Below are positions 44,027-55,419 of a stretch of 64,000 nucleotides of DNA, one piece after another (position 1 is the stretch's first letter; the number at the start of each line of letters is the position of its first letter). Source of the DNA: Lentinus brumalis (taxonomy: Eukaryota; Basidiomycota; Agaricomycetes; Polyporales; Polyporaceae); NCBI GenBank assembly GCA_001792895.1, contig MARA01000054.1, forward strand, positions 62,001-126,000, in the 5' to 3' direction. The position numbers and the translations under genes were made by a program. Below the pieces are notes generated by a model, which saw nothing but the letters and a program-made list of their open reading frames with translations, had not been told where the DNA came from and made no database searches.

Positions 44027-44717
44027 AAGGCCAGACATGATCTGGCAGCAGATGAGTGGAACTCGAGTGAATAGCATGCGAGACGGGCGCACCTGTATGC
44101 CAATGCTGCACCGATCCAAAACGATCGTGAGGGTGGTAGGAGAACGTTGAACCGCAGTAGCGATATCGGCGCCAGTCGCTGAGCCCGGCAAGCACAGCCT
44201 TATTGTCGAGCCTGAGAACACAAACGCACACAATAGGACTCTGGTTTCAATCGCCGGCGCATCTCTCTTTAGCGCATGGCAATGGCATAATCACTGAGTT
44301 GAGCATGAGGGCAATCGTGACGAAGATCACACTGAAGTATAAGGGTAGAGAGCTGAGACAATCAGACGAGGACTGGACTGCATGAGTGCGAGAACGGAAG
44401 CGCGTGTCTTTGGGTGGGACGTCTGCGGCTAGACTTTCGGAGAGGGGTAAGGGAGGGGAGCGGATTGCGAGAGAGAAAGACCCCAGGCGAGAACTGGGAG
44501 TCACGGCTGACTCCTAGCTTCGCAAAGGCCCTCCACAACGTCCTGTTCGCCATCAGAACTTCAGTAACGCGAGGAAGGCCGGAGTGTACTCAGGAACTCA
44601 GTCTCTACTCACCCGCTAGTAGTGATGTGTCCAGAGCGGGAGCACTCGTACACTGGCAGTCTGCGTGCATAGCGTAAGGTTTGCACAACGACCACATTGA
44701 CAACATTCGGCGTACCT
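44027..44717. other. Intergenic, nothing recognised
   Basis: About 0.7 kb between pseudogene D and the intact paralogue. It includes the upstream region of D and the 3' flank of the next gene. No domain-bearing frame was seen. Confidence 0.4.
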
Positions 44718-46168
44718 TCAACTCGTCATCGCAATTCGAATCAGGGAAGCAGAAGTGGCTCTCGGAAGCCCGTTGACCAAAATTCCCGGATACTCGTCTT
44801 CGCTTGACTCGGACGACGGGAGCATTTGGTACGACGGACGCGATGTTTCCGGGAGAGAGCGAAGGTGATCGATCTGCTCCTCCACGTCTAGGGCGCCGTC
44901 CTTCGAGATGATACAGACGACACTCTCGAGATGTCCGAGACGCAGAAGAGCGTCGTCCAGCCGACTCCAGGCAGATAGACCGCGGACGGCTGTCACGGTC
45001 TGTGCGTCCCATGTGCCGACATGAAAGAAGGTGATGATGACGGTCTGGAGCTGGGGAGGTGCGGATAGTACAAGCTCGACGTTCGCATCGAGGACATCGT
45101 TGTAGGCGGCCCGGAGATGGGCCTCGATATGGGGGATGTCTGAGACCGTTAGGAAGTTGAGCTGCATGGTTTTGAGGGAAGTGCACTCCTTCAAGACCCG
45201 CGTTCGCCACTGCCCAGGTGCAGCTGCGACATATTGAATGCGTCATCGAAGAGTATATAGCGGCAATGAGAACGGTCGTACGTACGTATGGGAGTGTTCT
45301 CCATTACAGGAAGAAGCATGCTTGGGACCACGTTAATCCGGAGATCGACGATGCTCATCTTGCAGCGACTTAGGAATCTGGCGAGGGGCGATGTAGTCGA
45401 CAACATCCGGGGAAGAGCGAGGCCCAGCCTCTGCAGTGGCCATGGCGGATCGGCGCGCTCGAGCATTCGGCACAGTCCCAGGTATCCTGTATAGCTTCGG
45501 CGTTCATCTTCGCAGCGTATGAAGAGCTCTCTGGGGCGGATTCCGCACAAGACAGACGTGAACCACGGGGTCGACTCCAGTGATGGATCCCACGAGCATT
45601 CCGTGTTCACGAAATGCAGCTGGTCAATTGCTGGGAAGAGACCAAGCAAGTGACATATGGGATAGAACGAATCATCGCGCGTTTTGCAAGACAGTATGGA
45701 CAATCGGATGAGAGGCGGGTTATGCGGTTCGCTCGAGGACGCTGGAGGGGGCGGTGCGAGGACAGAATAGATGACTACGTTCCGCAGAGTGATCCGGCAG
45801 ACGTTGGGAAGTCGCAACTTCAGGAGTGCGAAGTCATGAATCTTAAGCCTTGGCTGTACGACACCCCTCGTACATTTCTGTACGACCAGCGTGGTGATGT
45901 ACTGCGAGACTCGCGCTCCTTCAGATGCCGCCCACGCGGAGACCTCTTCCACTGTCCTGCCTGGTTTGTTCGCATAAGCGGTAAGGGTACTGAAAGCATG
46001 GAAATGAGCAGAGGGCGTCCAAGAGCGAGCGACGAGTGCGCAAGCTTTCAGCGACTCGATATCGTCATGGAGAAAGTCGATGATGTGGTCCGCGACTTCC
46101 CCGGGGAGAGCTCCGGATCCCAGTCTGCTATATTCGACGGCAGTTGTCATATTCTGTCTGCTCGGCAT
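44718..46168 (-). CDS. F-box/leucine-rich-type protein, family 1 copy E (intact)
   Basis: Two exons, 45286-46168 and 44718-45223, 462 aa with a phase-1 intron. Start at the ATG at 46168; a second in-frame ATG lies at 46150. Seen: the F-box-like region (ALPGEVADHIIDFLHDD, ESLKACALVARSWTPSAHFH), VSQYITTLVVQK, LPNVCRITLRNVVI, LLGLFPAIDQLHFVNTE, STPWFTSVLCGIRPRELFI and ADPPWPLQRLGLALPRM. Exon 2 carries TSLKTMQLNFLTVSDIPH, NVELVLSAPPQLQTVIITF, RLDDALLRLGHLESVVCI and GLPRATSASLIRIA. This is the reference copy for the family in the window, with no lesion found. The family-level inference is SCF substrate recognition through the repeat region; the target is unknown. It lies head to tail with the broken copy D. 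Confidence 0.8.
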
Positions 46169-46586
46169 TGTGATCAAGGTCTTACATCCTTTGAACGCTG
46201 CATTAACATACCTTGCAGCAAACCTGCGATGACCGGGAGACACATAAGCTCACATAAGTGATTTCAATTTTTAGGCCGCAGAAGCCGCAGAAGCCGCAGT
46301 AGACTTGGCTGGAAGCGCTCTGTCCACAGGGCAGCGGCAGATGCCGGCATGCTTTTCGAACCCGCCCTCGGGCATCTTGCCGGCAGCGATGATGTGTGGA
46401 AGCTCCTCTCAACCTTGCGAGACGCAGCGAGCGAGGCTGCTCCTGAGATTGTGAGCTCAGCAAAAGTTACATCTCGGATTTTCACATTGTGCTATACACG
46501 CAAGATCAAGTAGGCTTCCTTTCCATCACAACCGGAGTTGCCTAGTCACCTCCACATTCGTATATCGACACCATCATGCGTAGGCT
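46169..46586. other. Intergenic: 3' flank of double-psi barrel gene 1
   Basis: About 0.4 kb. Around 46345-46375 the sequence GCATGCTTTTCGAACC followed by a GCCCTCGGGC-type palindrome resembles segments downstream of the two other barrel genes (near 48320 and 52177). It seems to be part of the duplicated unit. Confidence 0.5.
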
Positions 46587-47140
46587 TTATACGAGGGTCC
46601 AGCTGATGCCGTGAATGATCCCGACGGACAGAGGGGCGAGGGCCTGGAAGGCACCCCGCGTGAGGTCGACGCTGCCTACTGAGCACGTCACGCAAGTATC
46701 CTCAACGGTGACCGTGATGACCTTGTTGTCGGGGCTAGTGATGACCATCTGGCGACCGCATAGCGGGTTCCTGCGGAGTATGGCGGTGAGCATCGTGACG
46801 GGAACACGAGAGGACAGGTTTAACAGGAACGGATGCCCCGGGCGCGCGAGAGCCTGAGAGGACCGAGAGATAGACTCACCGCATTGGGTCGGTTATAGTG
46901 CCGGCGTATTTGGACATGGTTGCGTGGTCGACGGCGACGACGAAGTCGGCGTCGCTGTAGGATTTGCCGCAAGAGCCGAGGCCGCTGGAGTGGAACGTCG
47001 CTACAAAGATGTAAGACGGTTGGTTTCGACTCGGGAGGGCGCGTGAGGAGGAGGAACGAACCATCGCCGCCCGATATGGTCTGGGCACAGCCGAAGGTAG
47101 CTGCGGAGAGGACCGCAAAGAAGAGCGAGTAGAAACGCAT
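46587..47140 (-). CDS. Secreted double-psi beta-barrel (RlpA/expansin-like) protein 1
   Basis: Exons 47062-47140, 46880-47000 and 46587-46770 give 127 aa. Signal peptide MRFYSLFFAVLSAATFGCAQ. The mature part is a lone double-psi barrel: ATFHSSGLGSCGKSYSDAD, FVVAVDHATMSKY, NPLCGRQMVITSPD, VTVEDTCVTCSVGSVDLTR, FQAL and IIHGISWTLV. The four mature cysteines (SCG, LCGR, DTCVTC) fit the disulfide-bonded barwin/RlpA-like fold. Such small fungal proteins are extracellular; relatives include expansin-like wall-loosening proteins and protease inhibitors, so the activity is uncertain. It is one of three tandem paralogues on the same strand and the most diverged of them. All phases agree. Confidence 0.85.
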
Positions 47141-48561
47141 GGTGGACCCTCAACAGGTGATGACGACAAGATTGAAATGCGAAGGTGAGATCGGTAGTGC
47201 AGACTGAAGAGTTCGAGCTGTACGGGCCCCGCAATATATACATGGAACTCACTTTTATCGTAGAGTCGGCGCACAGCGTTTGGGCGGCCTCAGGCTGCCG
47301 CGGCCATGAAACGATCCACCGCACTCAGGCACGCACGGACTGAGGGCCATCAGGTCGGTATGATGTCCGGCTATATCGGGAAAGCGCGTGAAGGCTGAGC
47401 TTCAGCCAGGGGTCGATGCCAGATGGCCCATCGAGTCCGGGTTGGGATGGAGTGCTGTCATGCGTACATGCAATTGTTTATCCAGTACAGAGATTTGAGA
47501 ACACCGTCCCGGTGGCGCATGCCGGGTGGGACCATCGAAGTACCGGAGCTCATGTCACAGTCAGTAAACGGCGTGTGCATACCGAAGACGCAGGACGAGT
47601 GGGGGAGCTGGTCGAGGCAAGGCGGAGATGGCGGCCTCATTGCTAGGGGGTGACACTGCATCAAGAAGTCTCCTTACACCCAATGTATCGCAGTATCGTG
47701 CGTTGGAAGATGACACCGGGCGCAAGAGACAGGAGGGTCGAGCGAACTGGAGGCGAGGTCACGATAGAATGGGCAGGTAAGAAGAGGTGTCTGGTACACC
47801 ATCAATAAGTCATCGGTGCCGCGTGATCTGGATTCTGCATGTCGCGTAAACATGGTCAGTATGTTGTTTAAAACACGCAATACCCTGGAGAACTAGTACT
47901 CGCCGCAGCCCTACGGAGATAGACCTTGGGACTCGTCGCTTCAAGGGCTAAGTTGCCGACGAAGGCGACGAGTCCTTGCGCCGATGTGGGTAGTTGGCAT
48001 GTCGAGATAAAGCATAGATAGAGTCCTAGTGGTTTCAAACGCCCAACTCAGAGCATAAGTCGCGCTGAAATCGTTGCACAGGCACCGGGAGAAGCTGCCC
48101 TCGAGGCTCGTATTGTCGAGAATTTGGGATCGATCAGCAAGTTGCAACTGTGTGCGGGCACTGAAACGTTGACCGTGAACGAGCCCGGAGGTCTGTCATG
48201 ACATACCAATGCGGCAGCTTTCTCTTGCCCAGGAACTTATGAGAGAAGCTAATGAGGTTGTGTGGCGAGAGTATTGAACCAAGCAGAATGGAAGAGAGGC
48301 ACCTGCGGCAACTTCCGACATTCTCTTCGAACCTGCCCGCGGGCGTTTTCCTGGCCTTTTTCTCAAAAGGCGTATAGGTCTTCAGACGAAGTAGAAAATG
48401 ACTCGCACTAGTGCATCGCCTTTCTCACCTTACGAAGTAACCGAGTCGACGGCCAAGAGCGACCACACAGTACACGCTAGTACACGCAGGAATGCATTTC
48501 ACTTTGATTACAACTCGTAACAGTTGCCTACGAGCCGTCAGAATCATCATACGCTTGCTGC
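47141..48561. other. Intergenic between barrel genes 1 and 2
   Basis: About 1.4 kb. A TATA-like element (TGTATATATTG on the minus strand, near 47228-47240) lies about 90-100 bases upstream of gene 1, and a GGCCATCAGG motif occurs near 47346. Near 48316-48350, CTCTTCGAACCTGCCCGCGGGC matches the other two downstream flanks. Otherwise nothing recognised. Confidence 0.45.
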
Positions 48562-49138
48562 TCAGATATCCGAGTTGATGAGGGTCCAGCTAATTCCGGG
48601 AATGATGCCGACGTCCAGGTCGGCGAGCTGCAGGAACGCCGCTGGCGTCAGATCGACGCTGCCGGGCCCGCAACTGGGGCAGGTGTCCGCAACGGTGACG
48701 GTCACGGACTTGCCGTCGGGACCAGTAACGACCAGCTGACGACCGCACATCGGGTTCCTGTAGAGGCGTAGGTCAGCATGAGGAGGTAACTGCGGCAGTC
48801 AGGGTGCAGTCGAGTCTGGGGGTCCAAGACGAGCGACTCGCTCGGAGAGTATGGGAGTGGTAGGGACTCACGCATTCGGGTTAGCTCCAGCGCCGGGGAA
48901 GCTGGTGATGGTGGCGACATCGACGGCGACAATGAAGTCGGCGTCGGTGTTGGTGAAACCGCACGAGCCCACGCCGGCGGTATAGAACGTCGCTATCCAC
49001 ACGAACGAATGTCAGCATTCGTACCAGTCTCCCGCTAAGGACGAGAGAAAGCGCACCATCACCGCCCGACATAGACGTCTGGGCGTAACCGAAGGTGGCA
49101 GCAGAGAGTGCGGCGAGGAGGACAGTGGAGAAGCGCAT
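48562..49138 (-). CDS. Secreted double-psi beta-barrel protein 2
   Basis: Three exons with the same structure as its paralogues, about 130 aa. Signal peptide MRFSTVLLAALSAATFGYAQ, then TSMSGGDG, TFYTAGVGSCGFTNTDAD, FIVAVDVATITSFPGAGA, MCGRQLVVTGPDGKSVTVTV, ADTCPSCGPGSVDLTPAAF, LADLDVGIIPGISWTL and a short extra tail INSDI. It is very close to gene 3 (52437-52972) over signal peptide and barrel, so those two are the younger pair. TATATAAG lies near 49250 on the minus strand, about 110 bases upstream. The role is probably extracellular, as for gene 1; whether it acts on the plant cell wall or on proteases is unresolved. Confidence 0.87.
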
Positions 49139-50018
49139 GGTGAAAATGAAAGAGATTACGGAGTGGGGAAAGGCACCGGGCCAAAAAGGAATTGTAGAAG
49201 AAAGTGAAGGTGAGTTGCAAACTGAAGAACTCGAGTGGCAGGCAGCCCTTCTTATATACCTGGTGCTGAGGCCCGCGCGCGCGCGCAGGTCAGGTCACGA
49301 TTCATCCCGCGCGTCCGCGCGCTGACGTACGGCCATCAGGGAACCATCGTGGTATCGACTGATTGTTGTGGCCAGCACGGGCTCAGAGGCCTCGTTTCAG
49401 ACTGTCGGTGGGCGGTGGGTCCTGAGCGCGATACGAAGCAGTCGTGACGGCATCTTAGTGGTAATGAGCGTTCGTCGGAATGTACGAGCTCTCGTTCGGG
49501 AGGTTCGAAACACATTGCGGGATGGACCCGCGGTCACTGGAGATGCGAGTTCTGCTGGAACGACGTGCATACGGTGAATATGATACGGTTTGCGAGAGCG
49601 TTTGGTGCTGGCAACGTAACTACTCACCGTCCAGAGCCGGCGGTATGACAAGTTGAGTGCTGTGCGATATGTGATGAACAATTCGAGAGGTATTCGCCCG
49701 GGTGAAAGAGAGGTGCGACGCAGTGATCGAGGAGCGACGAAGCCGACATACCTTCACGCTCGCAGTCTCGCCTGCCGGATGATTGCGTCCTTGCAGCGGC
49801 AGACCTTGCAGACCTCGTGTCCGATTGGTGCGAGGGTCTATTATATCCGCGATACGAGGACGAGATTGGCCACGCGCAGCCTCCGAAAGCACTGACATAC
49901 TACGATGCAAGTAGTCCACCTATGCTGCATCTCCCCTGGCCAGAACGGTTAGTGCACTCGAGTACTGGCATTCAATGTTCTATGACTGTGTTCGACGACT
50001 GTCCCGTACATTTCAAGG
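49139..50018. promoter_or_regulatory. Upstream region of barrel gene 2
   Basis: About 0.9 kb. CACCGGGCCAAAAAGGA just upstream of the start and TACGGCCATCAGGG-ACCATC at 49328-49348 are both repeated upstream of barrel gene 3. The rest, up to the F-box/LRR 3' end, shows nothing recognisable. Confidence 0.5.
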
Positions 50019-51504
50019 TCAGTATCCGAATATGACATCGTCGAGAAGACGAAGGCAACTCACTGCTGTGACGTCGGGGACGGCGTCCGTGGCTAGAGTC
50101 CATGGACTCATAACCAGGAACTTCAACTGCTTTCCAGCCTGAGCCTTCGGTAACATCTTCTTCAGCAGACAAACACGCGGATCGGCTTCATCGTGGACAA
50201 CGTCGCGCTGCGTAACCGGGAAGCGGCGGTGTGACATCTCATCCTCGGCCAAGAAGCTGTAGTTCAACTTCTCTATCACGCAAACGACGTCAACCTGCGC
50301 CAGGTAACGCAGCGCATCGTCCAGCCTGCCCCAGTTCGAGAGCCGAGCGAAGGACTGTGTTGTAGCCGGATCGTAGTGCTCGCTGTATCCGAATACGATC
50401 TTGACGGTGCGTAGGCTCCGGGGCGCCGTCAGCAGCATCTCCGAGTGGAGCGCGAGCGAGCGTTCGTATAGCATTGGTGAGATCGTATCCATGTCGACGG
50501 TGGGCACAATCTCTATCATGAACTCGAGGGATTCAAGGGAATCGCACTGGTGCAGGTCCGGACCTGGCCACCTAGGTGCAACTGTAGAACCTACAGCCGA
50601 CCAATCAGCATTATCAAGCTGCAAAAAATACATGTCCAGACGTACCTCCTGGGGCCATAAAAGAGTATGTGGGCAGCCGTATTGTTAGATGGATCAAGCT
50701 GTTCTTGCAGGCCGGGAGGAGGTCGTTTAGGACGCCGTGCAGCGTCATTGCAGGAAACATGAGGGACACCTCCTTCAACTGCCAGCTTGACGGCGAATCA
50801 TGTGAGAGCTGGACAATTCCCTGGTATCCGTTCCATCGCTCATACGGGTAATCGTCCTTCAGCGAGAGTCCGCTCACTCGGACTGCGTTGTAGTACGGTG
50901 GGGTGTTTACGAGGGTTGAAGGAGCCATGACAGTGTTGGGTGCCCATACGCACTCCAGATGGCAAGCCGTAAGATGTTCTACCTCGGAAAACAGCGATAA
51001 TAGTTCTAGGATGGGTTTGAAAGTGTTGTCTCCAGTCGCAAGGAACAGCAGCCCCAGGGTACCGAGAGCGTGACGTGTGGACGGCCGGTAAACCTCATCG
51101 TTGCGGACTCGAGACGTAAGAGTAGCGCGGCGAACGTTCAGCGCGACGAGAGAGGGCAGTTGCATGATCGCGTTTTCGAGGTCTTGCACCGCGGTCTTCG
51201 GCCTATTACTCGAGTGATCCATCGTGCGATCACCCTCCACTACGAGCGTCGAGATCTGAGTCTTCGCATACTTGGCGGTAGGCAGCCACACCAGGAAGTC
51301 CGTCAAGTGCCTTCCCGGCACTGTGAGTTGACATGACGTAGTGGAGAAGAGGTGATGTTGAGATGACAGGAGCCAGGAATTCGAGACGAGGGCGGTCGCT
51401 TGGAGCGACTCGGTGTCGTCGTGGAGATGATCGATGATCCTGTCTGTCACCTCGCCGGGGAAAAGCATACGGGCCTCCAGCTGTCTGAGCTCCTGCACAT
51501 CCAT
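50019..51504 (-). CDS. F-box/leucine-rich-type protein, family 1 diverged member F
   Basis: Two exons, 50646-51504 and 50019-50590, joined in phase 1 over a 55-base intron; about 476 aa. Start at the ATG at 51504 (MDVQELRQLEARMLFPGEV). Seen: the F-box-like region (VTDRIIDHLHDDTESLQATA, LVSNSWLLSSQHHLFST), ISTLVVEGDRT, LPSLVALNVRRATL, LLSLFSEVEHLTACHLECVW, FPAMTLHGVLNDLLPACKNS, SLESLEFMIEIVPTVDM, LLTAPRSLRTVKIVFGY and LDDALRYLAQVDVVCVIEKL. The architecture and the intron context match copies 1, D and E, but identity is clearly lower, so this is an older branch. It is inserted between barrel genes 2 and 3, breaking that tandem array. No lesion was found. A further 3' exon is possible after VPDVTA, where a GTGAGT donor exists. 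Confidence 0.75.
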
Positions 51505-52436
51505 GACTAGCAATAAACGTCGATCAACAGATCCAGGCGACGAAGGAGTGCCGACATACTTGCCTGCCAGCGAAGCTGCTAGGGAGCAGACCCGTCGAGC
51601 TGTGAATCTCAATCAGATAGCCCGCCAAAAGAGTATCTAATGTATGTCATCCGGATGTTACCGGGACCGCCCGCGAGAGTCTCAGTGTGTTCCCACGTCG
51701 AGACGCGGGTGCCAAGGCCAGGAAGAGGTGGGCCCTGCTCGTATCTCCTACGTTCCTTCAACGTAACTTATGATGGCGTCAGTAGGCTACATGCAAGTCG
51801 TAAGCAGCCATACCCCTTAGCAGACGACGCCCGACAATGCTCGGTCCCGATATGAGCGTACTGTCCTGCGAGCAAGACGGCAGAAGTAAGTTCCCCAGCC
51901 GTAAACGCATGTTGCTTTACTCGCCTTTCAGCCGACATATCCACCAATAGAGACTTCGTACGCGCTCTCGGTCGGCGCACTACTACTTATACTTGACACG
52001 TAGCTCTTGCGCCCGTACACACGTCCTGCGCATCACGGGTGGGCCGGGTGGGTGGCACGAAAAAGCGAGTTCGACTGAGCAATGGGAACCTTGAGGATGT
52101 GGTTACTATTAGGAGGGAAAAGTCGGCGAGGCAGAGCGGAGGCGCAGATGCCAGACTACAGAGCGTCGGCAACTGCCGGCACGATTTTCGAACCTGAGCT
52201 TGGGCACTCCATAACCACTGACGATGCACCGTACATATCCCGCTTCGACCTCTATTCATGAGCAACGACGGCGAGGAAAAAAAGACTCCCAACTCATGCC
52301 ACACTTTCAAGATGAGGTCCGGGAGACATCACACCGCACACGCCCAGACTATGTTTCACTTTCATCACAATTCGTAACAGTTGCCTACACATCGTACATC
52401 GTCATGAGCGGTCATAATCATCATACGCTTGCTCCT
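51505..52436. other. Intergenic: F-box upstream region and barrel gene 3 3' flank
   Basis: About 0.9 kb. Near 52170-52205, GATTTTCGAACCTGAGCTTGG resembles the flank downstream of barrel genes 1 and 2, and TTCGTAACAGTTGCCTAC at about 52370-52387 is nearly repeated at about 48514-48531. No gene was recognised. Confidence 0.45.
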
Positions 52437-52972
52437 CTAAACGAGGGTCCAGCTGATGCCGTGCAGACGGCCGACGTCCAGGCTGGCGAGCTGCTGGAAC
52501 GCCGTCGGCGTCAGGTCGACGCTGCCGGGCGCGCATCCGGGGCAGGTGTCCGCTACGGTGACCGTCACGGACTTGCCGTCGGGGCCGGTGACGACCATCT
52601 GGCGACCGCACATCGGGTTCCTGTGGAACATGGGGATTAGCATTAAATAGCAGATGCGACAGGATGGGGTGCAGTCGGGATTGGGACACGGGATGGAGCT
52701 GAGACTCACGCGTTCGGGTTGGCTCCAGCGCCGGGGAAGCTGGTGATGGTGGCGACGTCGACGGCGACAATGAAGTCGGCGTCGGTGTTGAAGAAACCGC
52801 ACGAGCCGAGGCCCGCGGAGTAGAACGTCGCTGCAAAGACGAGCATCATCAGCATCGGTACGAGAGGACGTCCAGCGATGAGATGCAGCGTACCATCACC
52901 ACCCGACATGGACTGGGCGTAGCCGAAGGTGGCAGCGGAGAGGGCAGCAAGGAGGACAGTGGAGAAGCGCAT
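52437..52972 (-). CDS. Secreted double-psi beta-barrel protein 3
   Basis: Three exons; start at the ATG at 52972, about 125 aa. Signal peptide MRFSTVLLAALSAATFGYAQ is identical to that of gene 2. Mature part: SMSGGDG, ATFYSAGLGSCGFFNTDAD, FIVAVDVATITSFPGAGANP, NPMCGRQMVVTGPDGKSVTV, ADTCPGCAPGSVDLTPTAF, LASLDVGRLHGISWTLV. It lacks the INSDI tail of gene 2. TATATAAGG lies near 53086-53095 on the minus strand, about 115 bases upstream. The near-identity of signal peptide, intron positions and promoter blocks with gene 2 shows a recent segmental duplication. Function as for genes 1 and 2. Confidence 0.87.
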
Positions 52973-55419
52973 GGTGAAGACGATAAGAGAGTACGGAGTG
53001 GGGAAAGGCACCGGGCCAAAAAGGACTTGTGATGGAAAGCGAAGGTGAGTTACAAACTGAAGAACTTTGACTGCAGGGAGCCCTCCTTATATATGTCCGT
53101 CCATGCTGGCGAGGCGCGCGTCCAGGCGGGCCATCGGACACCAGGCGCACGGAGGTTACGGCCATCAGGGCACCATCTTTGCATCCATTGATTGTTCCGG
53201 CAGCACGGAGGCTCGGTTTCGCTGCGCGAGTGATGGCCCATTGATTCCTGTGCGTGATGGATGCGGCCATACGGCATCTAGTGCAGAGATTTCGAAAACA
53301 GTGACCTTGTAGCGCACGCCGCGTGCGAGCGTCGGAAAGCATGAGCTCTCGTTGGAGAGGACCTTCGCAAGCACACCAAAAAAAGACTGAGGATGCGAGC
53401 AATATAGAACGAAACCATTGAGAGAGCAGCTGCGAGCATGACGCAGTGCTAGCGCTGCGGAAGGCTTTGCTGTTAGCGACAACTAACGCGTATGCATACG
53501 CGTCTACTTACCATCCATCTAGTTGGCCAGGGCGCGACCCGCCGCCGCCGCATCGTAGTTGACATTGACGCACGGGTTTCATGCAGTTCCCAAGGTAATG
53601 CGGATGTCATCTGAAGTCGAGCCTGCCTAGTGCTCACTGCCTCCTCGGCTGCTGACACGGCCAGCGTGCTCAATTCGCGGCGCATCCTGGCAGCAATATG
53701 TTTAGCGTCATCTGAAAGCTCAATGGGCCGAGACAAATACCTTCTGCGTTGGTTGGGCTGTAATCCCATGATTGAAAGGTGTGCACCATGTCGAGGCACT
53801 GTCATCATCAGCGCACAGTGATCGTCGCCGTCCGACGCCGGTATTTACAACGTTACGAGAGCAATACACGATGCGGAAATGAGAGGTAAGTAGCTGAGGC
53901 TTGCTCGAGATGTCGCATAGTCGGTTATACGGACAGGTCTGAGGTCATGCTGGCAGTAAAGCTAGCGAGAGCTTGAGCGCGCCTCGAACTTGGTACGGAC
54001 GCTGTGACACTGACAGCGCGTGCGTCACAGCGAGACGGCGGGCACGTGTCTGCACGTGTGCGTGCAGGATGCGGCGCTAACGTCCTTGTCCTTGTCCTTG
54101 TCTTCGCGCGACGACGCCGCTCGGCTGGAAGCTTTTCCCTCTACTTGTTCTGGTTCAGACAAATCGCATCTTTGCTCTTGACCACCACCTCATCAAATCC
54201 TGCTCGAATTTCTGCGGTTGCGCGTGCCTCAAGCTCACGAATAGGAGGGTGACAAGAAGTTGGTTCATGGTTGGATAACTGGCCCGGTACGTGTTCGTGT
54301 TGTGATGCTTTCATCGTGCTTTTGAGGAAGAGGACGCTGGGCGGTCTTCGTCCAGCGGCGTACTTTGATTGGGATTCCCCGGTGGCCCATGTTGCCTGAA
54401 AGGGCGACGGGATCGCAGGTGGTTAACCCCTGCTCCGATTCGGCACAGCTTGATCGGCCAGCCGACGCGGGACTGGAGGAACATAACTCGCAAGGCTAAG
54501 TTGCCCGAGTCTGCAGGCCCTCATCCTGGTCCTGTTGCATCTAGTCCCATCGACAGCGCGTATGTCGAGCTTCTGCATCTGAGCTTTACACATCACAGGC
54601 TGTCTGCGTGGTCGACAGCGCCAAGGGATCTGTGCATCTAGGGCAGAGGCGCAACAGGCTTTTCATCGTTGCGTGGCATTCTCTAGCCGCTATCGTCGCT
54701 ATATGCTGCCGGACAGTAGTGCTCATTCTTACGGTGCTCAAAACCAGCCTGACGTCAACGGTGATACCAAGGGGCGCGTCTGCACGAGCCATTCGGGGGA
54801 GACGAAGAGCACAGGCAGATGTGTCAGCGGCACTTCACCCGTCGTGCCCTGCTGTCGCTGCGATCTCTGCCTTATGGGCTAAGGCCTGTCGTGGGGCAGG
54901 AAGTAGCAGCTTCTCGTACTTCCTTCTGTGCTCTTGCCCGGCGTGCCCTTGCCGTTGCTCCAGTCGCGAGCTGATGAGACGCCTGGTCATCAGTGAGAGC
55001 ACCAGCGCGTGTGGCCCGAAGTACGCCGTGTGCTTGAGCCAAGAGTTCAACAGCACAGAGCCCTTGTCCTGGACATGTTTGGCTTCAGTGACCATTCGCG
55101 TGCCGACATCAGCTTCCCGCTCGGCATAGAGCTCCGGTAGCACAGCTGGAACCAGCTTGTTGGTACCTGCTTCCCCTGAGCCCCGAGTTGCGCTCGAGGG
55201 ACAGCGTACTTATACGCATGTGAGATACGGTCGTGTGCGTGCGCCCGGACCCCACGGGAACGCCATTCTGTCACTGTCATCGAAGCTACATCCTCACTTC
55301 TCATTTCATTTACTCCCGCAAAGTGGCGTCCTCGCTACCTCCTCGAGCATCTGAGTCCTCGTTTGCTTCATCCGCACACCAGTGATATTTCCCCATGCTG
55401 ACCGTAGCTCCTTGCAGAC
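52973..55419. other. Intergenic, mostly unrecognised
   Basis: About 2.4 kb. The first 250 bases are the conserved upstream block of barrel gene 3 (TACGGCCATCAGGGCACCATC near 53157-53177). Minus-strand frames at 53473-53808 and 54835-55143 (the latter with LNSWLKHTAYFGPHALVL) and the plus-strand frame 54608-55129 look partly protein-like, but I recognise no family and could not assemble a gene. The end holds the RBR ligase promoter. Confidence 0.4.

Noticed and set aside
47416..47646. Possible small gene between barrel genes 1 and 2
   Set aside because: Several overlapping short frames of equal quality on both strands, none with a signal peptide or family match.
54608..55129. 173-codon plus-strand frame with hydrophobic segments, and the opposite frame 54835-55143
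   Set aside because: Neither strand gives a known domain, and exons could not be joined; too weak to call a gene.
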